Positions 29,706-40,716 of a stretch of DNA of 64,000 nucleotides are shown here, one piece after another (position 1 is the stretch's first letter; every line of letters begins with the position of its first letter). The position numbers were made by a program, and so were the translations under genes. The stretch comes from Hyposmocoma kahamanoa. Taxonomy: Eukaryota; Arthropoda; Insecta; Lepidoptera; Cosmopterigidae. The notes under the pieces were generated by a model. That model was not told the DNA's origin. It saw only the letters and a list, made by a program, of their open reading frames with translations, and made no database searches. The stretch is from the NCBI RefSeq assembly GCF_003589595.1, contig NW_020654289.1, forward strand, positions 3,969,047-4,033,046, given 5' to 3'.

Positions 29706-31501
29706 AATTAGAGCAATGTTTCTGTAATCACAACACTATTCATTCACACAGGATTTTTTCCATCCTCTAAGGGCGTGAGCCCATTATATAGTAACGTTAT
29801 AATTATCGTTGAACGACTGTCGTGTCTAGCTGTTCCCAAGAGATCGTGACGGCAATTTATCGGTTCACGGCAGCCTTATCGTTTGCACCAAAGAATCGTT
29901 TGAAGCTGCGATTTTCTGTCGTCACATTTTTGTCGTGACATGTCTCTTATCATTGTTACGACAGTCTGTCGTCGTAACGTCAAAAAAGTGGTCAATGACA
30001 GTTAATCGTGTTGTTCTATGTGTGAACAACTTCATTTAAATATACAAGCCACGACACTTTAAACTGCACGACTATCTAAAGAATCTAGTCTATCCAAAGA
30101 ATCGGCAGTCGTAAGCTCCTAGACGCGTTCCTGGCGGCGCGGAACCACTCGGGAATTTAGATTTAAGCTTTTTATAATTTCTACGAGTCCGGTAGACGTA
30201 TATAAAATTTGTTACTGAGTATTTCTCAAATATTGACGTGTTTGTTCAATGAGACGATCGATATTGAATCGTGTTGCGTATTTTTTACTTTAAATGGTAA
30301 AAAATTGTTTTCGAAATACTTCCTACGTATTTGTTAATTTTCTTTCAATTTTTGTAATTCAAAAATCGAGAAATTATTACGTTCTCGTAATTTTCTGCTA
30401 GAAAATTAACGAGTACTCGAATATTTATAATTGTTTTATATTTTATTGACAATAAGTTTCATCAATTTATTATGAACGACACATTATTATCGGCAAAACC
30501 TAATACGTTTGTTGTCCAACCGCGGGCTGTCTGCACAATTTGTAACATTTGCAGTTATGCCTGTTTTTTTTTTTTTTTTTTTTTTTTTTGTTATATTTAT
30601 CACTTTTTCCATTAATAATTAATTTGCAATAAAATAACAATAATAAAATCTATAAAAGTTTTGATCTAACTTTAAAGCTAGAATCAGAACTTTTCATTCT
30701 AATTCTCACGAACATACCTAACGGCGCTATTTGTGTAGTATTTGCTGATTTCAAAATTATATTTTCTCCAAATTTTCAAATAGAATGGAATGTTTTTAAA
30801 ATAGGTACGAAAAATATTAAATATTTTTCAGCTTATTTACTTCAATGCAATTCCTCAATACAGCTTTCTAAAAATTAAATAATTCTCTATACCATTAAAT
30901 CAAATTTGTATCTGTCGTCGCGACATAATGGGAACTCGCCCTAAGACAAAGACGCGTCTTGTCATTCTATATGTCACTCGATCATTCATATCAAATAAGA
31001 TAATCTGTTACTAACAATAAAACTAAACAGTATTCTCTTAATGTCATTATTTAATTTCATCAGATACAAATTAATTGTAATTAAAAACGGCGAATAATCT
31101 TCGCGGACGTCGTCGTCGTCAGTCGAATGTCAAACATTTTTAAACGTACGAGAATCTGTTCTGACATGCGTTTTTATCATAGAGACGACGAAAATGACAA
31201 ATGGACTCGACTATACATTTAACATTTTCTATACTAAAAATTCAATAGCATCATTATTTCATAGGTAAATACGTAAACAAGTTACTTGAAAAGGTTATAT
31301 TGATTGAACACTACTACCACTAGATTCCCCTGAGAAGAACAAGTAAGAAACTCTAGGGGTTGCTTTTTGTACGTAGACATTTATTTGATCACACTTATCA
31401 TTAACGATATTTATTTTAGATAGAAAAAGAAAGTAAAAAATCTTAAACGGGTCCCTATTATTTCAACCAGTTGTACAGAAGCTTATTATTGTAGTTTATA
31501 T
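29706..31501. other. Long gene-free stretch with a 26-T run
   Basis: No protein or repeat family was recognised in about 1.8 kb. 30564-30589 is an uninterrupted run of 26 T, which may be the tail of a minus-strand retroposon. GTCGTGAC/GTCACGAC and CGTCGTAACG words cluster at 29815-30000 and 31090-31150. The inverted copy of the 22687 motif lies at 31326-31358. Confidence 0.4.
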
Positions 31502-31560
31502 TTTTTTTTTATGAAACAAGTGACGGGACGAACAAGTCGTATGCCTGGTGGTAAACGAGG
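31502..31560 (+). repeat. Family C fragment, 5' end only
   Basis: TTTTTTTTATGAAACAAGTG, ACGGGACGAACAAGTCGT and GCCTGGTGGTAAACGAGG show the family's start, truncated after 58 bp. Confidence 0.65.
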
Positions 31561-32212
31561 ATTTTCCACTTTTTGTGTTGCGACGATTAACAATGCTCAC
31601 GCGGCAAAAATACAGTGACAGTTCGTATCTGGACGGGCTCTATATCAATACAATGGTAATACTAACTGGTATACCTTTTGACGTTTTTTTATTGTGGCAA
31701 GCATTGATTACTATTCATGATATGTCACAATAAAGCTGTAACAATTTGTTTTTATTTCTATAAATGCCGTCTTCGGTTTATCTCAACAAAAGTTACATGA
31801 CATTTGAAAGTTTAATTCGCAATCGATAAACAAGTTAACACGACCCTTATGGACTACGAACTAAAAATATCCAGAAACGGTCAAAACTTTGCCACTTGAC
31901 AATGGGTCGTATCCACAACTCCGCCCTTCGTGTTTTAGCTGCTAAACTGAAAGTACCCTTTTTGAACTCTCGTCTCTCGCTGCGAACTTATCAACTTAAC
32001 ACAAACTACGCAAGTTTCTGCTCAAAAAAGTGTTAACTTGAAAGTTTTGAGTATTAAAACATTGTTGTAAACGCGCCAAGTTTTGTGGTGATGAATTTAT
32101 TTCTCTTGAATTTTTTCAGTACACTTTTTGTGAAGATTTTTTACTTTACCCGTTTTTTTTTGTTAACACTATATAATATAAATGTTGAAGTAACTTCGAA
32201 AAGCGTGCGTGA
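31561..32212. other. Nothing recognised
   Basis: No motif seen. Confidence 0.4.
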
Positions 32213-32400
32213 TAAAGCCGTGGTAACATAATGAAAGCTTGAACTACTGTCTCTCAAGCTTAGGCCGTACGTTCGAATTGGGGCTCGCAGGGGAAATTTA
32301 ACCATGAGCTTTTCGATGAAGGAAAATATCGTGATATAACCTCGAAGAAGGCTCACAAAGGGTTGTTGGCCTTTGTCTTCTCTCTCTATTTCCAGTCTAT
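32213..32400 (+). repeat. SINE family K, copy 2 (diverged)
   Basis: GCCGTGGTAACATAATGAAA, CTCTCAAGCTTAGGCCGT, ACGTTCGAATTGGGG (mutated box B) and CCATGAGCTTTTCG follow copy 1 in order. The 3' half is diverged and the tail is not clear. Confidence 0.6.
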
Positions 32401-33179
32401 CTACTCTGGCTGAGCCATAACTTGACATAGGAGTGACTATTATATAATAAGAGATGGTAACGTTGACAAAAGAGGTGTAAAAGCGTCATATCCGCTTCAT
32501 GGCAGAAGCTACAGGCTCTCCCCTCACTCCTCGATTAGACGTCATTGCCATTATCGATATCTACCCATTTCACGACCAGTCAGGCACGGATATCTTCTAT
32601 ATAGTCCATTTCACATAGGATGGATACTGTGGCATTTCAACATTTTACGTTACATGCATACTACTTTTAATTACTCTCACAATCAGGTTACAAAAAGAAA
32701 TAGTAGATTTGTTACAAAAGACCAAAAACAAACAGTATTAAATAAAATTTACAGTATATAAAGTGGATAGAAACTGAAATGACAAAGATAAAAATAAATG
32801 ACTCTAAGTAATTGATACGTAAAACGGAATATTTATCCATAGAAGTGTAAATACACCATAGAATCGATAAATCGAATAGGCTATTGTGTTTCTCGCGTTA
32901 ACACGTGTACATACGCCTTTTGTGAGTCTCATTTCCTTTAATAATAATATTAATTTTTATTTATCTTCAAACATGGTTTTTTAAATAATAGTGGCTGGAG
33001 CCTTCTTTTAAGCGTAGCCTGTGTCAGGAGGCGCCGCTCTTTCTTAGGTACACGTTTCAAAAGAAACTTAATGATAAATAACCAAACAAAAAATATTAAA
33101 AATTATTACTACTTACAATATATTTTTATCTATTATTGCGTGTGTTTTAGAGTGGCGATCTAGCAGCGCCTCAACTACT
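32401..33179. other. Nothing recognised
   Basis: AT-rich non-coding sequence. Confidence 0.4.
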
Positions 33180-33345
33180 TACAATACAAATACAATACAA
33201 AAATTCTTTATTGTACACCAAAAAAGGAAACAAATCAAATACGGTTAAATTAAAAACAAGCTGTAATACAATGGGCAGTCTTATCGCTTTAAGCGATTTC
33301 TGCCAGACAACCTTTGGAGGGAAGTAATTCTGTAACTCACAGGAA
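33180..33345 (-). mobile_element. LINE 3' untranslated end
   Basis: On the minus strand AGGTTGTCTGGCAGAAATCG, CTTAAAGCGATAAGACTGCC (a small stem-loop) and GTGTACAATAAAGAATTTTG end in a TATTG-rich tail (33181-33200 on the plus strand). The stem-loop followed by AATAAAG is a common CR1/jockey-group 3' end in this window (see 63690). Confidence 0.6.
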
Positions 33346-34611
33346 AAAGACGGCGGTGTATGAAGAATTACTAATCAATAGATACAAAAACGATAAATAA
33401 ATGCAAATATAAATAATGAAACCAATACATATTATATGAATATTATAAACTACTATATATTCCTACACCTATAAAAAATAAAATTTCTAAAACATAATTT
33501 TAAAACATAAATTCTTCAAATGTTTTTCTTCTCTTCTTTTGTTTTGAGCTTTGCGTGACGTTTTTGCAGTAATTACGTCCAAATGTCGTTTCATTGCTTT
33601 ATTATTTTATGTTTCTTCGTTAACTTTTGGTTTGGATGTTTGTGATTTTTTTAAATTGTTGTGTAGTTTTTTAGTAACTTAATAAGATATTTAAATCGAT
33701 TATTTCGAAACTACAAATCTCCAACGCCATTGTAAGTGAAATGGACCATAGTCCATAAGGGTTTAGGTCTCATCATAATATTTTCCTTCAACGTTAGCGC
33801 ATAGTATTCTATTCTATTAAATATTCGCAAGATGAGAAACAACCATTCCATTAGGCGATCATTGCTTACACAACATATAGTTAATAAATAATATAACATT
33901 AAAGCCATACAACCACACCCTGGTCTCAAACTCAGACTATAAACCTCCTTTCTCACATTGGTCTTAACAGGAATCTAGACCGACGCCTTCTTATCTTTAA
34001 GTTATAACAAAATTTACTTTAGCCATCCCAATTGGTACTACCGGAACTCGAACCAAGGCCAATCCATAGTTCAATGTAAATAATGGGGACGTTTGAATCA
34101 GCTAAGATTTAGTGCGGTCCTTTTTCATTGTTATAGTTAAATAAAAATTACTAAGACTGGCGGAGAAGAACTAAGTTGCTGATTTGTATTTGTGTCTACC
34201 TGACGAAGCCTACATTCAAGATGGACGTTTGTAATTAATTACATTTTTTAATGAATAAATCTAGTAAGAATGTAAATGTAATGTAATGTCGACAATCTCT
34301 AACGTTAATATCACATCACTAACAACTTACCCAACACATTAAAAAATTAATATCAAATCAAAAATGCAAATTCCCTTTCACTTTTGAAATTTTCATTGCA
34401 ATTTTATGGAAAGCATTACTCGTATACCTCGAGGGGAATATGAAATCGTTCCAATCACATTAATGGATCGTATTCCTGTATTAATACTGAATCGGGAAAA
34501 GCATCGACATTTTGTTGAATCTTGACGCTTTATCCATCACGAACATTGAACATTTAGAGATGGATACAGGCAATCGTTTCTATAAAACAGAGTTCGAAAA
34601 TGCGTCCATTT
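33346..34611. other. Nothing recognised
   Basis: About 1.3 kb without a recognisable gene or repeat. A TTCTATTCTATT run at 33806-33817 may be a LINE tail scar. Confidence 0.4.
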
Positions 34612-34872
34612 GGTACAGCAATAGAGCTCCTTGAGAACCATATCTATTTCTACCGCCAAGCACTAACGTGAGCATTACTGAAATTATAGGCACATGGGAC
34701 TTGTCAACTTATGTCTCAGGATGACGATCGCTGTGGCAGTGCCCCTCAGATCTTTACGATATGATTGACACTGGAACTGTTATGGACAGGCATGTCACTT
34801 ACCGCCACGTGTACGACGTGCTCGTCCTGTTTAATCATCACATCAAATCACATGGTATCATAAAAAAAATAT
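34612..34872 (-). repeat. Family C repeat, copy 9
   Basis: ACAGCAATAGAGCTCCTTGA, CCATATCTATTTCTACCGCC, AAGCACTAACGTGAGCATTA, GGGACTTGTCAACTTATGTC, CCCCTCAGATCTTTACG, TATGGACAGGCATGTCACTT. It has a deletion just after the hairpin. Confidence 0.8.
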
Positions 34873-34947
34873 AATAATGTTAGTTTATTCCCTATAACGT
34901 GATTTATACAAGAGAGACATCGCAAATAATTGAATAAAAAGAACTTT

Positions 34948-35232
34948 AAAACTATTTTTCCGGATTTAAATCGCGTATATTTGTTATTTCAAACAAACCG
35001 ACGTTTCGGGCCCTTTACAGGTCCCATGGTCACGGTTGACTGAGGTGGTACAGTCTTCAACCAGTTATGTTATGCAAACCACCCTATTTTTTCTCTATAG
35101 TTACAATAGTTATTAATTAAATACCGTATTTTCAATTTTACAAAGAAAACGTTCCAATTTACGATACATTATATTTTACAAATTATTTTATTGAATGAAT
35201 TTTTATTAAGTTCAATTTATTATTATGCATGC
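34948..35232 (+). repeat. Family F element, copy 2
   Basis: The F arm (ACTATTTTTCCGGATTTAAA, CCGACGTTTCGGGCCCTTTA, CAGGTCCCATGGTCACGG) continues into CAGTCTTCAACCAGTTATG and a 170-bp AT-rich body shared with copy 3 (58291-58622). The two therefore share a non-palindromic form, of which 16300-16553 is the inverted dimer. Confidence 0.7.
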
Positions 35233-35574
35233 TAACCGTTCGGTCACTGAGATATTTAAACATTTTAATAAGCGCTTAACCGCTCACGCGATGCGCTCCT
35301 CCTACCGCAAAATGGCGGCTATTTGCTTTCGCAAATTAGAAAAGCACTCAGTTTAAATACAAGTTTTTATAAATAAAAATTATTATTCTGCATTGCTAAA
35401 TAAATACCTCCGTACTACCAACAAAAACATCTCAAATAAAATGCAGTAATACACCGCAAATCCTACATTTAAAAAGCACTAATGAAATTTTTGGTGTACT
35501 TGGATAAATATGATAATATTCCGTTTGAGTGGTTCTAACGTTTACTATGAAATTACTCCTTAAAGTATAGTTTA

Positions 35575-35899
35575 TGTATCCAGATTTGCATAACACACAT
35601 ACCTAAAACGTCAGTTCAATGCACTTGCATTCGCGCACCCCGGACGTGACCGATGCAAAACTGGTCATTTTAATTATAATTATGAGACACTTTTCGGCCC
35701 AACGTTCCTAACATCGGACGTAGATTAAATTCCTTTAGTTAAGATCTTTTTTGTATAAGTACTTTTAGACCTAACGTACCTAACTTCGGACGTTCTTAAA
35801 ATTATTTAGTTTAAGAAATACCTTTGTGGAAATTTAATATAATTATTCATCATATTTTCTCGTCTTTACTTCATCTCCACTGCGGCCACCCTATATAAT
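35575..35899 (+). repeat. 5' LTR of the Gypsy provirus
   Basis: Runs from TGTATCCAGATTTGCATAAC to CCACCCTATATAAT. Compared with the 3' LTR it lacks about 22 bp after GCACCCCGG. The repeated AACGTTCCTAACATCGGACG and AACGTACCTAACTTCGGACG blocks are internal near-duplicates. Confidence 0.9.
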
Positions 35900-35915
35900 T
35901 GGCGCAGTCTTGGAG
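35900..35915 (+). promoter_or_regulatory. Primer-binding site of the Gypsy provirus
   Basis: TGGCGCAGTCTTGGAG directly follows the 5' LTR. A TGGCGC start is common for tRNA primer sites in insect Gypsy elements; the tRNA was not identified. Confidence 0.6.
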
Positions 35916-36349
35916 TTGTAAAGTAGTAGTTGATTTATCTTAATCTCGCTGCTGTTTTTCGTATCGAACGAAAAAATCTACAATTACGTACCTACGGAGA
36001 GGCTGGCAATCGGAGGTGAAGAGGACCCCTATCCAAACATCGATAGAACAAGGTTCCAGACTCAAAGAAAATATGCAGATATTGATGTAAGTACACATAT
36101 CCTATTGGGTGCCAATTTCCTATTTGATCCATTCCCCATTTTTTTTTCTTTTCTTTATAAGTGCCTTATTAATCATTCAAAATTTTTCACCCTAATTCAG
36201 CCCGACTTAGGACTAGTTCTACAGACAGATTTGAAAGACGTAACCTTCGTTTTACGCAAATTGATGCTGCTAGAAATTTATATACTATTGTAGAAGATGT
36301 AGAATCAGATTGCTCCATACATAGTAGTGTAAACCATTCAAAATCTAAT

Positions 36350-37591
36350 ATGTCTAGCGTTGATCTTGACACGATTCACAAAGCACTTCGTTGTGTTCCC
36401 GAATTTGACGGGAACCCAAATGTTCTTGTCAGATTTCTAAATTTGTGTGACCAGCTAATAACACATTACATAAATTCTACCCCTGGTAATGAATTACTCA
36501 ATTTATCGCTGTTAAATGGCATATTAAATAAAATAACGGGACCCGCTGCTCGGATACTAGCTACTAATGGTACCCCAACTACTTGGGAAGGAATCAGAAA
36601 TACACTAAAAAATAATTTCAGTGACCAAAGAGACAAATCCGCTCTATATACAGATCTCTCTATGCTAACACAGGACTCAGACACACCCCACATTTTTTAT
36701 GAACGTGTTCAAAATCTATTAGGTACGATTATGACTTACGTACAGTTGCATGACCCCGTAAGTACCACGGTTGAAGCAAAACGTACTTTGTACAAAAAAC
36801 TTGCTCTTCAATCCTATTTGAGAGGTTTGAATGAACCCCTTGGTTCCCGAATTAGATGCATGCGACCGGGTTCGCTAGAAGATGCGCTTAAGTTTGCACA
36901 AGAAGAACTTAACGTCATTTATTTACGGACCAAAAATAGACCATCTACTCCGAAAAATACAACTTCCTTTACGACACCTAATTTCGGGTTTTAAAACCCT
37001 CGATCAGATCCTATCTCACCAAATTTGTACTCTCAATCGAGTTCAACAAATTATTTGCCATGTCTTGCGTACGGAAATAATTCTTAAAATATTCCAATCC
37101 ACTCAAGTTCTGTCAATCAAGGCCCTTCGCGGACACAACAAAATTTCAAATCTCTCCCCAAATCCAATATGTCTACAGGTTCCAGAATCTCACCTAAACC
37201 GCAACATTTTTATCAAAATCATAATACCTATAAAACATACCCGCCCCAACCTATGAGTGGTGTTAGTCATCCCATCGCACGAACATTGCCGCCAACAAGA
37301 CGTGACTACCAACCACGTGGTAACTCATATCCAAACTTTAAGCCCCGAGAATTAAACCTGAATGATTGCTATAGTCCATGCGACGTACAGTCATATTATT
37401 ATGCCGACTATCCTTTTACTTATGAAACCCTTTATTCCCCCGAAACGTACCAACCCGAAATGGTTTTCACCCACGCAAATGAATTGCCACCCCATATAGA
37501 ATTTTTCAACGAACATTTTGCTACGTCGAACCCTAATGAATGTCCCGAAGAAAATTTTCACCGGGCCCTGAGCAACTGTACCACCGAATAG
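36350..37591 (+). pseudogene. Gag of the Gypsy provirus, with two stops
   Basis: One frame runs 414 codons from the ATG at 36350 to the TAG at 37589-37591, broken only by TAA at 36992-36994 and TAA at 37085-37087. The N-terminal 200 residues fit errantivirus Gag (capsid-like, ALRCVPEFDGNPNVLVRFL at the start). The C-terminal part is rich in P, N, Y and S. No CCHC zinc knuckle is visible, as is usual for this group. In life it would form the virus-like particle. Confidence 0.8.
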
Positions 37592-38214
37592 AATTAAATA
37601 TTCACGACAAACGTCAACTTCCCTATATTCAAATAGCTGACCCGCCTCTTAAACTTCTTATTGATACGGGTGCGAATCAATCATTCCTTAATCCTGAAGC
37701 GGTAACTAACTTTCCTAATGCAACTTGCGATTATGACCCATTTATTGTCACGAACATACACGCGTCGACTATGAATCATTATTCCGTCACAATTCCTTGT
37801 TTCAGCGAATTCCATGATCAAAACAATATAAAATTATTTCTTTATAAATTTCATGATTATTTTGATGGAATAATAGGTTGCGATTTACTTGAGCAATGGC
37901 AGGCAAAAATCGACTTAGGCAACAAGTCCCTTATAACTCGATTTGCTACCAGCGATATCCACATGTACACATCCGGAGAACAAAATTTATTTGAGGAAAT
38001 AATCCCCGCGCTTTCCTCTAAAATAATTAAAATCCCTACCACAATTTCTAATGGTGCGATTTATATTAACGAACAAAATATTTCCGGTTGTAATATTCAT
38101 GAATGTGTTTCAATTTCAAACGACAATTTGGCATATCTGCAAGTATCAAACCCGACAAATAATGACATATTTTTTTACCTACCGGAACCTATTCAAGCAC
38201 ATATTTTAGAATAG
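37540..38214 (+). pseudogene. Pol start with aspartic protease, truncated
   Basis: The protease has LLIDTGANQSFLNPE (catalytic D-T-G) and the later DGIIGCDLLEQW motif of retroviral proteases. It is followed by the protease-RT linker, and the frame stops at 38212-38214 in an AATAG run. Just beyond, NLCSEYEHVFYLEEK-like and FTNRIKHKI-like codons (about 38240-38330) are the N-terminal edge of RT; then sequence jumps to Env-like remnants. RT, RNase H and integrase are therefore deleted. Confidence 0.85.
37552..37558 (+). promoter_or_regulatory. -1 ribosomal frameshift heptamer between gag and pol
   Basis: A AAT TTT lies in the gag frame within the 52-nt overlap where gag (stop 37589) and pol (open from at least 37540) run in frames that differ by -1. 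It fits the X XXY YYZ rule exactly, and GGGCCC just downstream could seed a stem. Confidence 0.7.
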
Positions 38215-38394
38215 AATAGAATAGTGGTGTCACATCGCGTAATTTGATTAATTTATGTAGTGAATATGAACATGTATTTTACCTAGAAGAAAAAGTTACA
38301 TTTACTAACCGCATTAAGCACAAAATTCATTAATTGATGAAATGATTCCTATAGATATCCCATATTCACAAAAATGACATTAGAAAGTAGATAC

Positions 38395-39480
38395 ATTTTT
38401 ACCTATTCGCGTTAAGAGAAGCTTATTGAACCCGCTAAATGCAATCTATAAGAAATTACAGGTAACCTTAACCAGATATATGTGAACACGTTTTCAAAAT
38501 TTTAAATAAAAACGAAATAAGCATTTCTGACGCCTTTACCAAATATATTACGGAAGTGAACACATAGCAGACCAAAATTTTAACAAATCTCAAAAATAAT
38601 AAGTTGCGTAAGGCTCTTTCTGACGTCATAAATTTGACGAATTCCGTTAATGAGCTAAGTATCAGATACATGTGCGCAACTTGCTAAATTTTTCAATGTT
38701 TTAGGTGAAAAAGTGCAAGATCTGGCTAGTACATTATTTAGACTTGAGAATATTTTAGTTTTCAGCAGTACTAAATTCATGCATCAGATAGTTGCAAAGT
38801 CTCATGATTACTTTAAAAAATATTATCAACATGGAGACATAATTTATTTAGACATTAGGAATTATTACGTCATTATTCGTTTATATTACATATTTCTAAT
38901 TATCTACATAGACTGTTTTGACTTATACATGCTAACTCCTATTCCTAATAAGAATAACAATATTATCCTACCTCTTTACCCTTTTATGGCATCCAACTCC
39001 CAGGAGTATGTGTATATAGAGGCAGAATGCCCCAGAGTCAACGAGAAATACTTATGAGAGCAGAAAACCGGACATCAGACCACGCAACGTGACTGCATAC
39101 ATAGAAAAGATAGATGGAACAAGTACAGCCACACCAGTTACTCTTTCAAAGGAAGCCTTGACTGAACTGGATAGCCAAAACTACACTATATCCTTTCCAA
39201 GACCAACCAAGGTTCAGCTCCTATGCAGCCAAGAGAAACACCAACTACTTGAAAGAATCTTTCTCGCATACATCCTATTAATTGCAAAGTAAAGGCTCCA
39301 GAGTTCACCATAATAAATATTGAAGCACGATACGTTCACCCATTCAACTAATTAATATTCCATGACCAAAATTCACCGAGATACATAACCTAGTGAACTT
39401 TAATTTGACCACCATCGAACTTCGAATTTACAAAATATTCAAAAGTAATTGACAATACAAGATCCAATTACAGTAGAAAC
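38395..39480 (+). pseudogene. Env-like remnant of the provirus
   Basis: Broken frames contain QDLASTLFRLENILVFSS (about 38717), LTPIPNKNNNIILPLYPF (about 38931) and LCSQEKHQLLERIFLAYI (about 39221). Order and spacing resemble the baculovirus-F-type Env of insect errantiviruses: a heptad region, then a conserved LxPIP segment, then a cysteine-bearing segment. It has many stops and frameshifts and is non-functional. Identification is from pattern memory. Confidence 0.55.
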
Positions 39481-39721
39481 TGACAACGCTTCGATTATCA
39501 TACGAAGATTCCTATGTAAACGATTGCACTATTGAGTGCGTTTGCACTGGTCGCTACCTATGTGTCATTTCATACGCCGCAGAATGGCTCACAAATTAGA
39601 AAATCGTAACTCCGCGTCGAAATGCGAGTCATTTACACAAACTGACATCGATATAGAAAAACGCAGCACATTTGCATTATACATTGGCAAATAGTCGCTC
39701 ATCTTCGGCAGGGAGATGTTA

Positions 39722-40067
39722 TGTATCCAGATTTGCATAACACACATACCTAAAACGTCAGTTCAATGCACTTGCATTCGTGCACCCCGGAACGCGCGCC
39801 CCGTGCATAGCAACGTGACCGATGCAAAACTGGTAATTTTAATTATAATTATGAGACACTTTTCGGCCCAACGTTCCTAACATCAGACGTAGACTAAATT
39901 CCTTTAGTTAAGATCTTTTTTGTATAAGTACTTTTAGACCTAACGTACCTAACTTCGGCGTTCTTAAAATTATTTAGTTTAAGAAATACCTTTGTGGAAA
40001 TTTAATATAGTTATTCATCATATTTTCTCGTCTTTACTTCATCTCCACTGTGGCCACCCTATATAAT
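39722..40067 (+). repeat. 3' LTR of the Gypsy provirus
   Basis: 346 bp from TGTATCC to TATATAAT, preceded by a purine-rich GGCAGGGAGA that may be the polypurine tract. It contains AACGCGCGCCCCGTGCATAG, absent from the 5' LTR. Confidence 0.9.
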
Positions 40068-40389
40068 TAGTTTATAAACATTTATATTCAGGGTAAACTT
40101 AAAAAACACTACTTACGGTATGTTTTCAATAAAGAAACACCGAAATCACCAGCCCAAACAATAACACACACGATTGTCGTGACGTATTTTTGAAGTTGTT
40201 TATTTCTTTTAAATGACAGACCCAGGCATTAAAAACTTTATGGTTCGCTAGAGTAGTTACCGAAATAGCAATTAATTTAGTTGTTTTACCTGTTATAACT
40301 TCGATATCCGATAAATCGGTATAAAATCATCACCGGCACCTCTAGGTGTGGTATGCGTCTACGGCTGCATGTATCGCGTGAGCGGTTAA

Positions 40390-40716
40390 ATATTATATAG
40401 CAGAGTTCATGCAAGTTCATTAATTTTGGATGTTATTTAGCAAATCTGCGTAAAATGCTTTGAAATACTCAAGTGGTTAAGTAAAATAAACAGTTAAATA
40501 AGATTTGACAGAAACTTGTAGGCTTTATCTTTGGAATGACGCTTCGTTACTCGATGTCCTTTAGCTCAAATACTGATCGATCCCGGCAAAAATTCTTCAT
40601 GAACTGGGCGCCGTAGCCATGACTTCTCTACAGGTTGATTCCAAAATTCTTAATCCAAATTATCGCCCTCGTAGTTGCAATATTCCTTGAAAATTGCTTT
40701 CTTCTTGAATTTCCAT
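40390..40716. other. Nothing recognised
   Basis: Spacer between family H and family A copies. Confidence 0.4.

Larger units (their letters stand above)
35575..40067 (+). mobile_element. Defective errantivirus-like Ty3/Gypsy provirus
   Basis: Two LTRs, a primer-binding site, Gag, protease and Env-like remnants lie in viral order, with TAGTTTA on both sides (35568-35574 and 40068-40074). The second family H copy reads AAGTATAGTTTATAAACATT at the same place (48090-48110), showing the empty site. About 2.5-3 kb (RT, RNase H, integrase) is missing compared with an intact insect errantivirus. LTR copies differ at roughly seven bases plus one indel of about 22 bp. Confidence 0.9.
35280..40385. mobile_element. 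Family H inverted-repeat element, copy 1, split by a provirus
   Basis: Ends CCGCTCACGCGATGCGC (35280) and GTATCGCGTGAGCGG (to 40385) are inverted, and both are bordered by TTAA (35276-35279 and 40386-40389). Left body 35280-35574 and right body 40068-40385 join to the sequence of copy 2 (47794-48412) when the provirus is removed. There is no coding frame. TTAA borders suggest a piggyBac-type MITE, but the other copies do not show TTAA, so the superfamily is open. Confidence 0.8.
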
